Source of the DNA: JACKHA01 sp041401985
GTDB taxonomy: Bacteria > Planctomycetota > Phycisphaerae > Phycisphaerales > UBA1924
Length of the DNA stretch: 64,000 nucleotides
Direction: 5' to 3'
NCBI GenBank assembly: GCA_041401985.1
Contig: JAWKTE010000017.1
Coordinates: 1-64,000 of the forward strand
A program made the position numbers and the translations under genes. Position 1 is the first letter of the stretch. The number at the start of each line of letters is the position of its first letter. Positions 26,618 to 36,905 of the stretch are shown one piece after another. The notes below the pieces were generated by a model. The model was not told the DNA's origin and searched no databases. It was given only the letters and a program-made list of their open reading frames with translations.

Positions 26618-26835
26618 CGCGGTTCCTCACAGAGCCGGCCGGGCCGGGTGATCAGAGAGCCTTGCGGTCGCCAAGCTTGGCCGATCACTTCGGCGCCGGT
26701 CGGCGCCGGGGCCGTCAGGGTCGAACGGGCAGTGCCCAAAGCCTGGGGGAGAAGCGGAGCGGGAAGCACGCGGGTGACACATCGAACCGTGACGGCGGCC
26801 AAGGAGCGGGCCGATCGATGTTTCGAGGACTGGAG

Positions 26836-26841
26836 TAAACT
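26836..26841 (+). promoter_or_regulatory. -10-like box for a possible leaderless sigma gene
   Basis: TAAACT lies exactly six bases before the ATG at 26848, so transcription would start at or next to the start codon. No -35 consensus is evident. A GGAG at 26832-26835 is too far from the ATG (12 bases) to be a good ribosome site. Confidence 0.35.
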
Positions 26842-26847
26842 CGGCGC

Positions 26848-27435
26848 ATGCCCGCCGGCTCCAGCGACAACGCGACGCTTCTGATGATCGCCGCCGGGCA
26901 GGGCGATCGCGCCGCGGCCGACGCGCTGCTCCCGCTGGTGTACGACCAGCTGCGCAGGGCCGCCCAGATCCGCCTCGCCTCGGAGCGGAACGGGCACACG
27001 CTCTCGGCCACGGCCATGGTCCACGAGGCGTTCCTGCGCCTGGCCGGGCCGCGCGAGGTCCCGTGGGCGGGGCGTGGCCACTTCTACCAGGCCGCCGCCC
27101 AGGCCATGGGCCGGATCCTGGTGGACCACGCGCGGGCGAGGGCGGCCGCGTCGCGAGGCGGGCCCGACGCCCGGCGGGCGGCGGTGGGGCTGGAGGCCTT
27201 GCCCGACCTGTCCTCCGAGGCGGAATCCGCCGGATTCCTGATCCTGCACGACGCGATCGCCCGCTTGGAGGGCGTCGACCCGGAGGCGGCCAGCGTCGTT
27301 CGGCTCCGCTACTTTGCGGGCCTGACCGTGGAGCAGACGGCCGGGGCGCTCGGCGTCTCCGCACCGACCGTCAAGCGGACCTGGGCGTTCGCGCGCGGGT
27401 GGCTCAGGGACGCGATCGAGTCCGGGCGGGACTAG
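26848..27435 (+). CDS. ECF sigma factor paired with a Ser/Thr kinase
   Basis: A 195-aa sigma factor. Region 2 includes HTLSATAMVHEAFLRLAG and GRGHFYQAAAQAMGRILVDHARAR. Region 4 contains VVRLRYFAGLTVEQTAGALGV with helix-turn-helix residues SAPTVKRTWAFARGWL. This sequence type is the planctomycete ECF group whose gene is fused in operon with a kinase gene. The kinase starts seven bases after the stop, so the sigma factor may be controlled by phosphorylation rather than by an anti-sigma factor. That control is inferred from related systems. Confidence 0.92.
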   Translation: MPAGSSDNATLLMIAAGQGDRAAADALLPLVYDQLRRAAQIRLASERNGHTLSATAMVHEAFLRLAGPREVPWAGRGHFYQAAAQAMGRILVDHARARAAASRGGPDARRAAVGLEALPDLSSEAESAGFLILHDAIARLEGVDPEAASVVRLRYFAGLTVEQTAGALGVSAPTVKRTWAFARGWLRDAIESGRD

Positions 27436-27441
27436 GAGCAG

Positions 27442-30400
27442 ATGATGAGCGAGCATCCCCACGCCGAGATCCGCCGCCTGTTCGATCTGGCGATCGAGGC
27501 CCCGTCCTCCGACCGGGAGCGTCTGCTGGACCGCGAGTGCGGGGCGGATGCGCCGCTCAAGGACCGCGTGCTCGCGATGGTCGCGGCGGCCGAGGCCGGG
27601 GACTTCCTGTCCAGGCCGACGGGGGACGGGCCCGCCGCCGACGCGACCATCGTCGCCCCCTCCCACGAGCGGCCCGGCCAGATGATCGGGCGGTACAAAC
27701 TGCTGGAACTGCTCGGCGAGGGCGGGTTCGGCAGCGTGTGGATGGCCGAGCAGCGCGAGCCGGTCAAGCGGCGCGTGGCCGTCAAGGTCATCAAGCTGGG
27801 CATGGACACCCGGCAGGTCATCGCCCGGTTCGAGGCCGAGCGCCAGGCCCTGGCGCTCATGGACCATCCCAACATCGCCCGCGTGCTCGACGCCGGGGCC
27901 ACCGAGGCCGGGCGGCCCTACTTCGTGATGGAGTACATCAAGGGCGTGCCCATCGTGGGCTACTGCGACACCGAGAAACTCGACACCGGGGCCAGGCTCG
28001 AGCTGTTCACCAGGGTCTGCCACGCCATCCAGCACGCCCACCAGAAGGGCATCATCCACCGCGACATCAAGCCCTCCAACGTGCTGATCACCCTGCACGA
28101 CGGCGTGCCCGTGCCCAAGGTCATCGACTTCGGCATCGCCAAGGCCACCAACCGCGAGCTGACCGACAAGACGCTCTTCACCGAGCATCGCCAGATCATC
28201 GGCACGCCGGCGTACATGAGCCCGGAGCAGGCCGAGATGTCGGGCCTGGACATCGACACCCGCTCCGACATCTACAGCCTGGGCGTGCTGCTGTACGAGC
28301 TGCTGACCGGCACGACGCCGTTCGCGACCGAGGAACTGATGTCCAAGGGCTTCGCGGAGATGATGCGGATCATCCGCGAGGTCGAGCCGCACAAGCCCAG
28401 CACGCGGCTGTCGTCGCTGGGCGACTCCGCCACCCGCACCGCCCAGCAGCGGCACACGGACGCCAAGAAACTCGGTCTGATCCTGCGTGGCGACCTGGAC
28501 TGGATCGTGATGAAGTGCCTGGAGAAAGACCGCCAGCGCCGCTACGAGACCGCCAACGGGCTCGCGGCCGACATCGCGCGCCATTTGGCCGACGAGCCGG
28601 TGGACGCCGGCCCGCCGTCGGCCGGGTACAAACTGCGGAAGTTCGTCAGACGCAACCGCGGGCAGGTGGTCGGGGCCTCGGTGGTCGCGGCCATCCTGGT
28701 GCTCGCCTCGGGAATCAGCGTGGCCTTCGGCGTGCTGGCCACGCAGGCCCGGGACGCGATGAACGAGGCCCGCACGGACCTCCGCGAGGCGCTCGACAGC
28801 GAGCGCGAGGCCCGGACGACCGCGGAGGCCAACGAGCAGAAGGCGGTCGAGGAGGCCGAGCGGGCCGAGCGCGAACTGGCGCGGGCGACGGAGATCAAGC
28901 GGCTCATCACGGAGATGCTCCAGAGCGTGAGCCCGGAGGAAGCCCAGGGTGCCGACATCACGCTGCTCCGCGGCATCCTCGACGACGCGGCCGAGCGGCT
29001 CGCTGCCGGCGAGATCGCCGATGAACTGATCGCCGCGGAACTGCACCACGTTGTGGGGAACGTGTACCTCTCTCTCGGACTCTACCCGGAGGCGGAGGAG
29101 CACATTCCGGTCGCCGCTGAGATCCGCCGCAGGATATTGGGCGAGGAGCACCCGGACACGCTGGCGACCATGCCCAACGTGGCGACCCTCTACTTGGATC
29201 AGGGCCGCTTCGCCGACGCCGAGGCGATGCACTCGCAGACGTTGGAGGTCCAGCGTCGCGTGCTGGGCGGGGAGCACCCGGACACGCTGGCGTCCATGAA
29301 CAACCTAGTCAACCTGTACAAGGCCCAGGGCCGGTACGCCGAGGCCGAGCCATTGGCGCTCGAGACGCTCGAGATCAAGCGTCGCGTGCTCGGCCAGGAG
29401 CACCCTGAGACGCTGGCGTCGATGAACAACCTGGCGACCCTCTACTTGGATCAGGGCCGGTACGCCGAGGCCCAGCCGCTCTTTCAGCAGACGCTGGAAG
29501 CCATGCGTCGCGTGCTGGGCGAGAAGCACCCGAACACGCTGATGTCCGTGCACAACCTGGCGCTCCTCTACGGGCGGCAGGGCCGGTATGCCGACGCCGA
29601 GCCATTGGCGCTCGAGACGCTCGAGATCACGCGTCGCGTGCTGGGCGAGGAGCACCCGGACACGCTGGCGTCCATGAACTACCTGGCGCTTCTGTACCGC
29701 GTCCAGGGCCGGTACGCCGAGGCCGAGCCGCTGCTCGCGCAGGCACTGGAGTTCCAGCGCCGCGTGCTGGGCCAGGAGCACCCGCACACGCTGGTGTCCA
29801 TGGGCAACCTGGCGCTCCTGTACAGGGACCAGCGCCGGTACGCCGAGGCCGAGCCGCTTCACGCGCGGGTGTTGGAGCTCCACCGTCGCGTGCTGGGCGA
29901 AGAGCACGTGAGCACGCTGGGAAGCATCACGAACCTGGGCAATCTCTACAACTCGATGGGGCGGTACGAGGACGCCGCGGGGATGTTCGAGCAGAGCCTG
30001 CCCATCAAGCGGCGCGTGCTCGGGATGCAGCACCCGTATACCGCGATTGCGATGCGTGGGCTTGCAACCGCGTACGACCATCTCGATCGGCACGACGAGG
30101 CGCTGCCGCTGTGGAGTGAGCTGCTCAACCTGCAGCTGGCCCGGGCCGAGTCGCCCGAAGCCGACGCAAGCACGCTCAACGCCGCGGCGTGGACGCTGCT
30201 CACGCACGATATCGAGCAGCTCCGCGACCCGCGGCGGGCCCTGGCCTACGCGGAGCGCGCGTGCGCCATGGAGGAAGCCGCGGACGGCGCAAACCTCTGG
30301 GCGTGTCTCGACACCCTCGCCCTGGCCCAGCACGCCACCGGCGACACCGCCGCGGCCATCGCAACCCAACGCCGCGCCATCGCCCTCATGCCCACCCCCG

Positions 30401-30468
30401 ACGCGGACCAAGAGATGCACGACCGCCTGGCCGAGTACGAGGCGGCCCTGCAGGCAACCAGCGGCTGA
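27442..30468 (+). CDS. Transmembrane Ser/Thr kinase with TPR sensor
   Basis: The 1008-aa protein has a kinase domain at about residues 80-370: glycine loop LGEGGFGSV, catalytic VAVKVIK lysine, HRDIKPSNV, DFGIAKA in place of DFG-LA, and PAYMSPEQ. One membrane helix follows at about 412-432 (GASVVAAILVLASGISVAF). A coiled coil of Ala/Glu-rich repeats leads into eight kinesin-light-chain-type 42-residue TPRs. Topology puts the kinase inside and the TPRs in the periplasm, so it is a likely sensor feeding the co-encoded ECF sigma factor. AGGAG precedes the ATG; a second ATG three bases later is equally possible. Confidence 0.93.
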   Translation: MMSEHPHAEIRRLFDLAIEAPSSDRERLLDRECGADAPLKDRVLAMVAAAEAGDFLSRPTGDGPAADATIVAPSHERPGQMIGRYKLLELLGEGGFGSVWMAEQREPVKRRVAVKVIKLGMDTRQVIARFEAERQALALMDHPNIARVLDAGATEAGRPYFVMEYIKGVPIVGYCDTEKLDTGARLELFTRVCHAIQHAHQKGIIHRDIKPSNVLITLHDGVPVPKVIDFGIAKATNRELTDKTLFTEHRQIIGTPAYMSPEQAEMSGLDIDTRSDIYSLGVLLYELLTGTTPFATEELMSKGFAEMMRIIREVEPHKPSTRLSSLGDSATRTAQQRHTDAKKLGLILRGDLDWIVMKCLEKDRQRRYETANGLAADIARHLADEPVDAGPPSAGYKLRKFVRRNRGQVVGASVVAAILVLASGISVAFGVLATQARDAMNEARTDLREALDSEREARTTAEANEQKAVEEAERAERELARATEIKRLITEMLQSVSPEEAQGADITLLRGILDDAAERLAAGEIADELIAAELHHVVGNVYLSLGLYPEAEEHIPVAAEIRRRILGEEHPDTLATMPNVATLYLDQGRFADAEAMHSQTLEVQRRVLGGEHPDTLASMNNLVNLYKAQGRYAEAEPLALETLEIKRRVLGQEHPETLASMNNLATLYLDQGRYAEAQPLFQQTLEAMRRVLGEKHPNTLMSVHNLALLYGRQGRYADAEPLALETLEITRRVLGEEHPDTLASMNYLALLYRVQGRYAEAEPLLAQALEFQRRVLGQEHPHTLVSMGNLALLYRDQRRYAEAEPLHARVLELHRRVLGEEHVSTLGSITNLGNLYNSMGRYEDAAGMFEQSLPIKRRVLGMQHPYTAIAMRGLATAYDHLDRHDEALPLWSELLNLQLARAESPEADASTLNAAAWTLLTHDIEQLRDPRRALAYAERACAMEEAADGANLWACLDTLALAQHATGDTAAAIATQRRAIALMPTPDADQEMHDRLAEYEAALQATSG
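29143..30060 (+). repeat. 126-bp tandem repeats encoding TPRs
   Basis: The phrase encoding (G)EEHPDTLAS recurs at 29143, 29269, 29395, 29521, 29647, 29773, 29899 and 30025, exactly 126 bases apart. Several units are nearly identical at DNA level, which implies recent duplication or gene conversion. Copy number could vary between strains. Confidence 0.85.
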
Positions 30469-31077
30469 GCGAGCCGGGCAAGACCGGCGGCCCGAGACGC
30501 TGCGTACTTGGGGTCGCGCCGCAGAGCCGAGCCTCTCAGACGCCTGGTGGGCGCACCGTCCTGTCGTTGCGTCTTGCGCTGCCCGACGAGGTCCGTGTGC
30601 AATGCCCGGTTTCCCCTGAAGGCGTCCGATGGTCGCGCCGCCGGGTTCCCCTCACGCTGTCTGCCCTCCGACACCCGAGCGCCGTCCGCTGGGAGCCTGG
30701 CAGTCGGGGTCGGGCGAGCGCCGCATCGACCCGGTCGAGCTGGTCCGGTGGTGACAAGCGTGCAAGGCCGACCCGCTCGACGTGCTCTCCACGCTGGTCC
30801 GCGCGATGCGGTGACCGAGAGCGGTTGGGGGGCGGACTCTCGCCCTCTTTCGACCCGCATTCGGTGAGCACCCATGCGAACGCATCCTCGGCGTCCCACG
30901 GTACCACGAGGCCGAACTGCCGCACGACGTACTCGGCCGGGGGGCAAGATGTATCTCGGGGCCGCTCCCACGGCGGGCACGGCCATGGCCAGAGCGAACG
31001 ACTCTGCCTCGCGGGCGTAGACTGCCGGCCGCACGCGGACCGCCCGCCCGCGGGCGGACCGCAGGCGAGGTGCCAGC
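30469..31077. other. 609-base intergenic region
   Basis: Several frames are open but none looks like a protein, and the strand bias switches. The only structure I see is a strong hairpin CCGCCCGC-CC-GCGGGCGG at 31040-31057, 20 bases before the next start codon. It could end transcription from upstream or shield the start region. Confidence 0.4.
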
Positions 31078-31509
31078 ATGCTCACAATCCAGGGTCGCTC
31101 GCTCGGGAGCAAGCGCCCGCTCTTCGCCGATTGGTCGATCCCCATCCCGCCGGAGGTCGGCGAGGGCGGCGACGGCATGACCCTGCGGCGCCTGATCGAG
31201 GGGGTGGTCCGGGCCGAGGTCGCCGCATTCCGGACGCGGGCCGAGGCCCGGCGCGTGGACCGCGTGTTCTCGCGCGACGACATCGCCAAGGGCGCGGCCA
31301 AGGGCAAGGTCGCGCCCGGCGCGACCGAGACGCCGGCGGAGGTGGACGAGGCCGCGGCGATCGAGGCCGCCCTGCAGGCGTTCGAAGACGGCCTGTACCT
31401 GGTGGTCGTGGACGCCCGGGAGATTCGGCGTCTCGACGAGCGGATCGCCGTCGGTCCAGGCAGCACCGTGACGTTCTTGCGGCTGACGCTTCTGGCCGGC
31501 GGGTTCTGA
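31078..31509 (+). CDS. Conserved small protein upstream of the DUF4132 gene
   Basis: A 143-aa soluble protein beginning MLTIQGRSLGSKRPLFADW and containing TLRRLIEGVVRAEVAAFRTR, VFSRDDIAKGAAKGKV and a C-terminal FLRLTLLAGGF. I recognise it only as a conserved hypothetical that tends to sit beside large DUF4132/DUF5724-type proteins; the function is unknown. CGAGG lies seven bases before the ATG. The neighbour starts 110 bases downstream on the same strand, so the two probably act together. Confidence 0.65.
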   Translation: MLTIQGRSLGSKRPLFADWSIPIPPEVGEGGDGMTLRRLIEGVVRAEVAAFRTRAEARRVDRVFSRDDIAKGAAKGKVAPGATETPAEVDEAAAIEAALQAFEDGLYLVVVDAREIRRLDERIAVGPGSTVTFLRLTLLAGGF

Positions 31510-31619
31510 CTGGCCCGGGACGGGGCCGCGTCCGAGCCGTCCCGGCATCGCCCTTTCACAACATCACGGGCTTTGTTAGCATGTCGCCCACGCCCGTCCT
31601 CGGGCCAGGAGATCGCCGC

Positions 31620-34600
31620 ATGCTGTCGTTTGATCAGATCGAGTCGCGTTTGGCGGAGTATCGCAAACCCAAGGGCCTATACGCTCGGATGGCGGACCTG
31701 CTCAAGACGATCCCGGAGGTCGGCGAGCACGTCAGGAAACTGCTGGAGCCCGAGGGTGCGGGCAAGAACCGGCGTTTCGGCAACGCGCCGGGTGAAACGC
31801 GGGCCCGAGCCCGGAAGACAGGGAAGTTGCTCGAAGAGATCGGTGCCGAGCGGCGCGAGATCGTGTTCGCCCGCGTGTTCGGCGAACTCGCGCCGGCCGC
31901 GCTGATGGCTTGGGACCGGATGCCCGAGCGAACGTACATGAACGGTGGCTACACGCACCGTCCGTTCCGCGCGCCCCGGGACGCGGATCTCCAGACGGAG
32001 CGGCGCGGGCACTGGTTCAACATCGCGGGGTGGGCGCTCGCGCAGTATGAGCCGACCGGTCCGTGGCTGGCCGCCTGGGCCGACCAGATCACGCCCTACA
32101 CGGATGACACGCCGTGGCTGCTCGCCTGCCAGATCGACCTCGGCGGCCCCGCGGGCGATCGGACGCTCGAAGCGCTCATGGCCCGCGCGCGAGGCGAGCA
32201 CGAAGTCGCCCCCATGAGCCGTTCGGTCGTCCGAGCGCTGCTCGGGTGCCGCCGTCGCGAGGCTTGGGAGTTCCTCGAGGGCATGCTGCTCGGCGCGCAG
32301 CGCCAGGAGGGCCTCCGTCAGACCATCCTGGAGAGCATCGACGACGCCCACCCCGACGCCTTCCGGCGCATGCTCCGGGCTGATGCGCGACCACGACTTG
32401 CTCCGCTTTCCGCCGCCGCCCGCGCCATCGACGTCTGGTTCGGTTTCCAGTGGGACTCGGCGAGCCAGGGCGTGCTCCGCGAGACTCTCGATCATGCGAT
32501 CGCGTTCCTGGACGACCCCGACGCCCGGCGTGCCGCCGTCGCCCCAACGTCCGACACCAAGCCCGACGTGCAGTTCCTCGCGCTGTGGGCGGAAGCGACC
32601 GAGGACGTCGTGTCGGCCCTTGACCTGGCCGCGCCGCTGCTGGCCCACGACGACCCGGAGCGTCGTTACATCGCCCTGCACATGTTCGCCCAGGCCGGCA
32701 TCGACGGCGCCCAGTTCCGCGGAGCCTCGCGCCTCCTCGATGACCCGGACCTGCGTGTCGCCGCCGCCGCGTTCGAGATGGTCGGTCCCGGGTACCACGC
32801 CGTCCCGCTGCCCGCGGGCTTTGAGCAGTTCGACCGCTTCGCGGCCTTTGAGCGGCTGCTCGCGCGCGTGCCCTCGAAGGCGACGCTCGAGTCGATCGTC
32901 TGGCCCTGGGCCGTGCGCAAACTCGACCCGCAGGCCATCGCCGATGCGCTCGGCGCCGTGACCGGCGAGAACGTCGCCCGCGCGTTCCCGTACTTCTCGA
33001 AGATGAGCCCGTACGGGCGTGCCGGTGTGGTCTGCCACGCCACCGGCCAGTCTCGCTACTCCGCCTGGGGCGAGCGCCGCCCCTCCCGCGCCAAAGTCAC
33101 CCCCGAGTCCCGCGGCCTGGTGCTGCAGGCCATGGGCGATGCCAGTGCCGACGTCCGCGCGGCCGCGTTCGGTGCGATGAGCCGTCTCAAGGTCGAACCA
33201 GACGAGACCGAGCGGCTGTTCGACCTGCTCTCCCGCAAGGCCGGCGACCTCCGCAAGTCGTGCATCGAGCGTCTGCTCAAGTTGCCCGACGACGACGCCC
33301 GCGCCGTCGGAACCAGGCTCGCCGAGGACAAGAGCCTGCCGCGGCGCGAGGCCGGCCTTGAGATCCTTCGGACGCTCGTTGCCGCCGGGCGCGCGAGCGC
33401 CGCCGACTGCCCCGCACTCGACGCCAACGCGCCGGACGCTGGTGCGGAGCCGTTCACCGCCGACGCCAAACCGAAGAAGGCAGGCCGGAACAAGAAGACC
33501 AACGTCGCGGCAGCCTTGCCCGCCGCCCAGGTGACCCTCGACGACGCCCTCGGCCTGCTCGCCGGCGACTCCCGCCCGGCGCCGCCCACCCCGAAGGAGC
33601 GCAACGTCCACATCATCACCAGCGCCACCAAGAAGTTCTGGCGGGCCTTCGTCAACGAGTTCGCCAGCCACATCGAACTCGACGTTGGCGACGGCGAGTG
33701 GGCCACGCACGAGCACGTGCTCGTCGGCCCGGAACGCAAGCCCATCCCCGACATCGACCTGTCCCGCACGCCCGAGGACGACGCAGCCCGCGTGCCCATG
33801 ATCGACCACTGGCGCGAATGGCTCGCCGCCCTGCCCAGGGACGCGCGAGACACCGACGGCCTCACGCTCGTCCGCGCCTACGCCGAGTTCCACCCCGGCA
33901 CCCACGACCTCCGCCCCAAACTCGAGGCCTTCACCGGCTACCGCGACTGGCCCGTCCGCGAGGCGGCCAAGCGCATGCTCGCCTGGCTCGTGCGACTCGA
34001 TCGCCCGCCCGCGATGTTCGACCTGATCCTCGACCGCATGGAGTCGATCCTCGCCAAGCACGGCCCCCAGAGCCGCGGTTACGGCATGGCTTCCGAGCGA
34101 CGCGAGAAGGTCGCCCTCGAGGCCACCGGGTGGGTCCGTGAACTCCGCGCCATCGCTCCCGACCTTTGGAAGCCCGATCACGCCGTACGCCTCTACTGGT
34201 TCAAGCGTTGGGGCTTCGTCGAGAGCAAGCGGTCCATCGACTGGCGGCTCTCACCCGAGGAGTTCGTCGGTGCCTATGCCGCGGGCGTCGCAACCGAGGC
34301 CGATCTGATCGAACTCATGATCGGATCGACGCGAAGCGCCGACCGCTGGCATGGTGGCGACTCGTTCCACGAACTCCGCCAGCTCACCAGCCTCCGCCCG
34401 CCAGCCGTCTTCAAGGACCACCCCGAACTTCTCGGCGTCGTCGCCCGCGTCCGCAACCGCATCCTCGAGATCGAACTCGCCCGCGGCGAACTCGACACGC
34501 CCGCATCCCTCCCCGCCATCCACATGGCCTGCACCGGCGGGCTCTCGACCCTTGAGCGTGCGCTCGGCGCCGTCGGCTCGGCCGGCCTGGCCCGCCAACA

Positions 34601-36578
34601 GTGGCACTCGTACCGCGGCTCGCCCTCACGGGCCCAGGTCATGACCCACCTCATCGCCCGCTCCTTCCCCGATGCGGCCGACACGCACGAGGCGTTCAAG
34701 CAGGCGATGGCCCGGACGGGCGCCAAGCCGCGCCGCCTGATCGAGGTCGGCGTGCTCGCCCCGCAGTGGGCCGGGCACATCGAGGCCGCCCTCGGCTGGC
34801 CCGGGCTGCAGGAGGCGTGCTGGTGGATCCACGCCCACACGAAGCAGCCCGAGTACACGCTGGACCAGGAACTGCTCGAGGCCTGGCGGGCCCAGATCGC
34901 CGAGCGAACCCCCGTGCCCGCCGAGGACCTGGCCGAGGGCGCTGTTGACGTCGAGTGGTTCGACCGCATGCACGCCACGCTCGGCCCGGAGCGCTGGGAA
35001 GAGGCCGACCGGGCCGCCAAGTTCGCGTCCCACGGCTCGGCCCACGCCCGCGCCAAGCTCTTCGCCTCCGCCATGCTCGCGCAGACCACGCGCGAGGAAC
35101 TCGCCAAGCGCATGGACGCGACTCGCCACCCGGACTCGGTCCGCGCCATCGGCCTGGTCCCTCTGCCCCGCAAGGCCAAGGACCGCGACGCGGAGGTTCT
35201 GGCACGCTACGAACTCCTGCAGGAGTTCCTCCGCCAGAGCCGCAAGTTCGGCTCGCAGCGCCAGGCCTCCGAGAAGCGGGCCGTCGAGATCGGCATGGCC
35301 AACCTCGCCCGCTCGGCCGGCTTCCCCGATCCGCTCCGCCTGCAGTGGGCCATGGAGACCCGCGCCATCGGCGATCTGGCCCACGGCCCGGTGACGGTCG
35401 AACACGACCACGCCAAGGCCGTCCTGTCCATCGACGACGACGGCCTGCCCGACCTGGCGATCACCAAGAAGGGCAAGCCCGTCAAGTCCGTGCCGGTCGC
35501 GCTCCGCAAGCACGAGGCGTTCGTGGAACTCCGCACCCGCGCCGGTGCCCTCAAAAAGCAGGTCGCCCGCATGCGTCTGGCGCTCGAGGACGCCATGTGC
35601 CGCGGCGACTCGTTCACCGCCGACGAACTGCGTGCTCTGTTCGGCCACCCGGCGCTCCGGCACATGCTCCAACGCCTCGTGTTCGTGGGCGATGGCATCA
35701 TGGGCTACGCCGGCGACGACGGGCGCACCCTCCGCGACCACGCCGGCACCGTCGAGCCGATCAAGTCCTCTGAGGTTCTCCGCCTGGCCCATCCAACGGA
35801 TCTGCTTGTACGAAACGATTGGCACGACTGGCAGGCCGAGTGCTTCGGAGCCGAACGCGTCCAGCCCTTCAAGCAGGTGTTCCGCGAACTCTACCCCCGC
35901 ACCGCCCAGGAGCCCGACGACGCGACCAGCACGCGCCGATACGCGGGCCACCAGGTCCAGCCCCACCAGGCCGCGGCCCTGCTCAAGACGCGCGGCTGGG
36001 TCATCCATCCGGAACTGGGCATCCGCAAGACCTTCCACGCCGAGGGCCTCACCGCCCACCTCGAGATGCAAGGCCACTATTACACGCCTGCCGAGGTCGA
36101 GGGCTGGACCATCGAGATCGCGACCTTCACGAAGCGGGGCCAGTTCGACCCGCTCCCGCTCGGCACGATCCCGGCGCGGCTCTTCAGCGAGGTCATGCGC
36201 GATATCGACCTGATCGTCTCGGTCGCGCACCGGGGCGGCGTTGATCCCGAGGCAAGCGCCTCAACCATCGAGATGCGGGCCGCGCTGCTCCGCGAGACCT
36301 GTCGACTGCTCAACCTCGCCAACGTCCGCGTCGAGCCGCCCCGCGTGTACATCGACGGCACGCGTGCGTCCTACACCCTCCACCTCGGCAGCGCGGGAGC
36401 CGCGATCGGCGGGCGCGCCCTGGTCATCGTGGCCGTCCACGCCGCCCACCGTGGGCGTCTGTTCCTGCCCTTCGCCGACGCCGACCCGAAGACCGCCGAG
36501 GTGATGTCCAAGGCCCTGCTGCTGGCCCGCGACCAGGAGATCGCCGACCCGGGAGTTCTGGAGCAGATCCGTCGCTGA
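31620..36578 (+). CDS. Large HEAT-like protein with C-terminal DUF4132
   Basis: A 1652-aa protein without signal or membrane segments. The N-terminal two-thirds is alpha-helical and HEAT-like (for example ASADVRAAAFGAMSRL and DLRKSCIERLLKLPDDDAR), with a Lys-rich linker near residue 615. The C-terminal 250 residues match the DUF4132 (MolR C-terminal) region: HDWQAECFGAERVQPFKQ, FRELYPRT and VYIDGTRASYTLHLGS. Molecular function is unknown. AGGAG precedes the ATG at 31620; an in-frame ATG at 31581 is less well supported. It lies between a conserved small gene and the hen1/pnkp RNA-repair genes. Confidence 0.7.
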   Translation: MLSFDQIESRLAEYRKPKGLYARMADLLKTIPEVGEHVRKLLEPEGAGKNRRFGNAPGETRARARKTGKLLEEIGAERREIVFARVFGELAPAALMAWDRMPERTYMNGGYTHRPFRAPRDADLQTERRGHWFNIAGWALAQYEPTGPWLAAWADQITPYTDDTPWLLACQIDLGGPAGDRTLEALMARARGEHEVAPMSRSVVRALLGCRRREAWEFLEGMLLGAQRQEGLRQTILESIDDAHPDAFRRMLRADARPRLAPLSAAARAIDVWFGFQWDSASQGVLRETLDHAIAFLDDPDARRAAVAPTSDTKPDVQFLALWAEATEDVVSALDLAAPLLAHDDPERRYIALHMFAQAGIDGAQFRGASRLLDDPDLRVAAAAFEMVGPGYHAVPLPAGFEQFDRFAAFERLLARVPSKATLESIVWPWAVRKLDPQAIADALGAVTGENVARAFPYFSKMSPYGRAGVVCHATGQSRYSAWGERRPSRAKVTPESRGLVLQAMGDASADVRAAAFGAMSRLKVEPDETERLFDLLSRKAGDLRKSCIERLLKLPDDDARAVGTRLAEDKSLPRREAGLEILRTLVAAGRASAADCPALDANAPDAGAEPFTADAKPKKAGRNKKTNVAAALPAAQVTLDDALGLLAGDSRPAPPTPKERNVHIITSATKKFWRAFVNEFASHIELDVGDGEWATHEHVLVGPERKPIPDIDLSRTPEDDAARVPMIDHWREWLAALPRDARDTDGLTLVRAYAEFHPGTHDLRPKLEAFTGYRDWPVREAAKRMLAWLVRLDRPPAMFDLILDRMESILAKHGPQSRGYGMASERREKVALEATGWVRELRAIAPDLWKPDHAVRLYWFKRWGFVESKRSIDWRLSPEEFVGAYAAGVATEADLIELMIGSTRSADRWHGGDSFHELRQLTSLRPPAVFKDHPELLGVVARVRNRILEIELARGELDTPASLPAIHMACTGGLSTLERALGAVGSAGLARQQWHSYRGSPSRAQVMTHLIARSFPDAADTHEAFKQAMARTGAKPRRLIEVGVLAPQWAGHIEAALGWPGLQEACWWIHAHTKQPEYTLDQELLEAWRAQIAERTPVPAEDLAEGAVDVEWFDRMHATLGPERWEEADRAAKFASHGSAHARAKLFASAMLAQTTREELAKRMDATRHPDSVRAIGLVPLPRKAKDRDAEVLARYELLQEFLRQSRKFGSQRQASEKRAVEIGMANLARSAGFPDPLRLQWAMETRAIGDLAHGPVTVEHDHAKAVLSIDDDGLPDLAITKKGKPVKSVPVALRKHEAFVELRTRAGALKKQVARMRLALEDAMCRGDSFTADELRALFGHPALRHMLQRLVFVGDGIMGYAGDDGRTLRDHAGTVEPIKSSEVLRLAHPTDLLVRNDWHDWQAECFGAERVQPFKQVFRELYPRTAQEPDDATSTRRYAGHQVQPHQAAALLKTRGWVIHPELGIRKTFHAEGLTAHLEMQGHYYTPAEVEGWTIEIATFTKRGQFDPLPLGTIPARLFSEVMRDIDLIVSVAHRGGVDPEASASTIEMRAALLRETCRLLNLANVRVEPPRVYIDGTRASYTLHLGSAGAAIGGRALVIVAVHAAHRGRLFLPFADADPKTAEVMSKALLLARDQEIADPGVLEQIRR

Positions 36579-36905
36579 CGCTTCGCGCGGCTCCGCGGAA
36601 GCCGCCTCACATTCCCGCTCTCGTCGAGGCGAGGGGAGCCACCAGACGATCCCCGCTTGGCGGTTCCGGCGTCGTGGCATCGTGGCGTCGACAGCGCAGC
36701 GGCGGCGCGTCGATGGGCCGCGAGTGCCTGCCGAGGCTCGTCACGCTCCGAACGACCGAAACCGCGAGCACGTTCCCGTGCCCCGGCGGTGACCGGGGCG
36801 GCCCGGCGCCCCAGTCCGAGGCGGCAGACCGGCGACCGGGTCATCCCGGTCTCCGGCTGAGGGCGTCGTCGGCGTCTTTGGTCGAGACCGCGGTACCATC
36901 GCCCC
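36579..36905. other. 327-base spacer before hen1
   Basis: No convincing gene is seen. The spacer ends with the hexamer TACCAT (36894-36899), six bases before the hen1 GTG; there is no Shine-Dalgarno sequence, so a leaderless transcript may start here. Confidence 0.35.

Noticed and set aside
29143..30060. Regular 126-base repeats as a CRISPR array
   Set aside because: The repeats are in frame and encode TPR motifs, and there are no repeat/spacer units of CRISPR size.
30508..30925. Small open frames in the spacer after the TPR kinase
   Set aside because: Frames overlap on both strands with no ribosome sites, signal peptides or conserved-looking segments.
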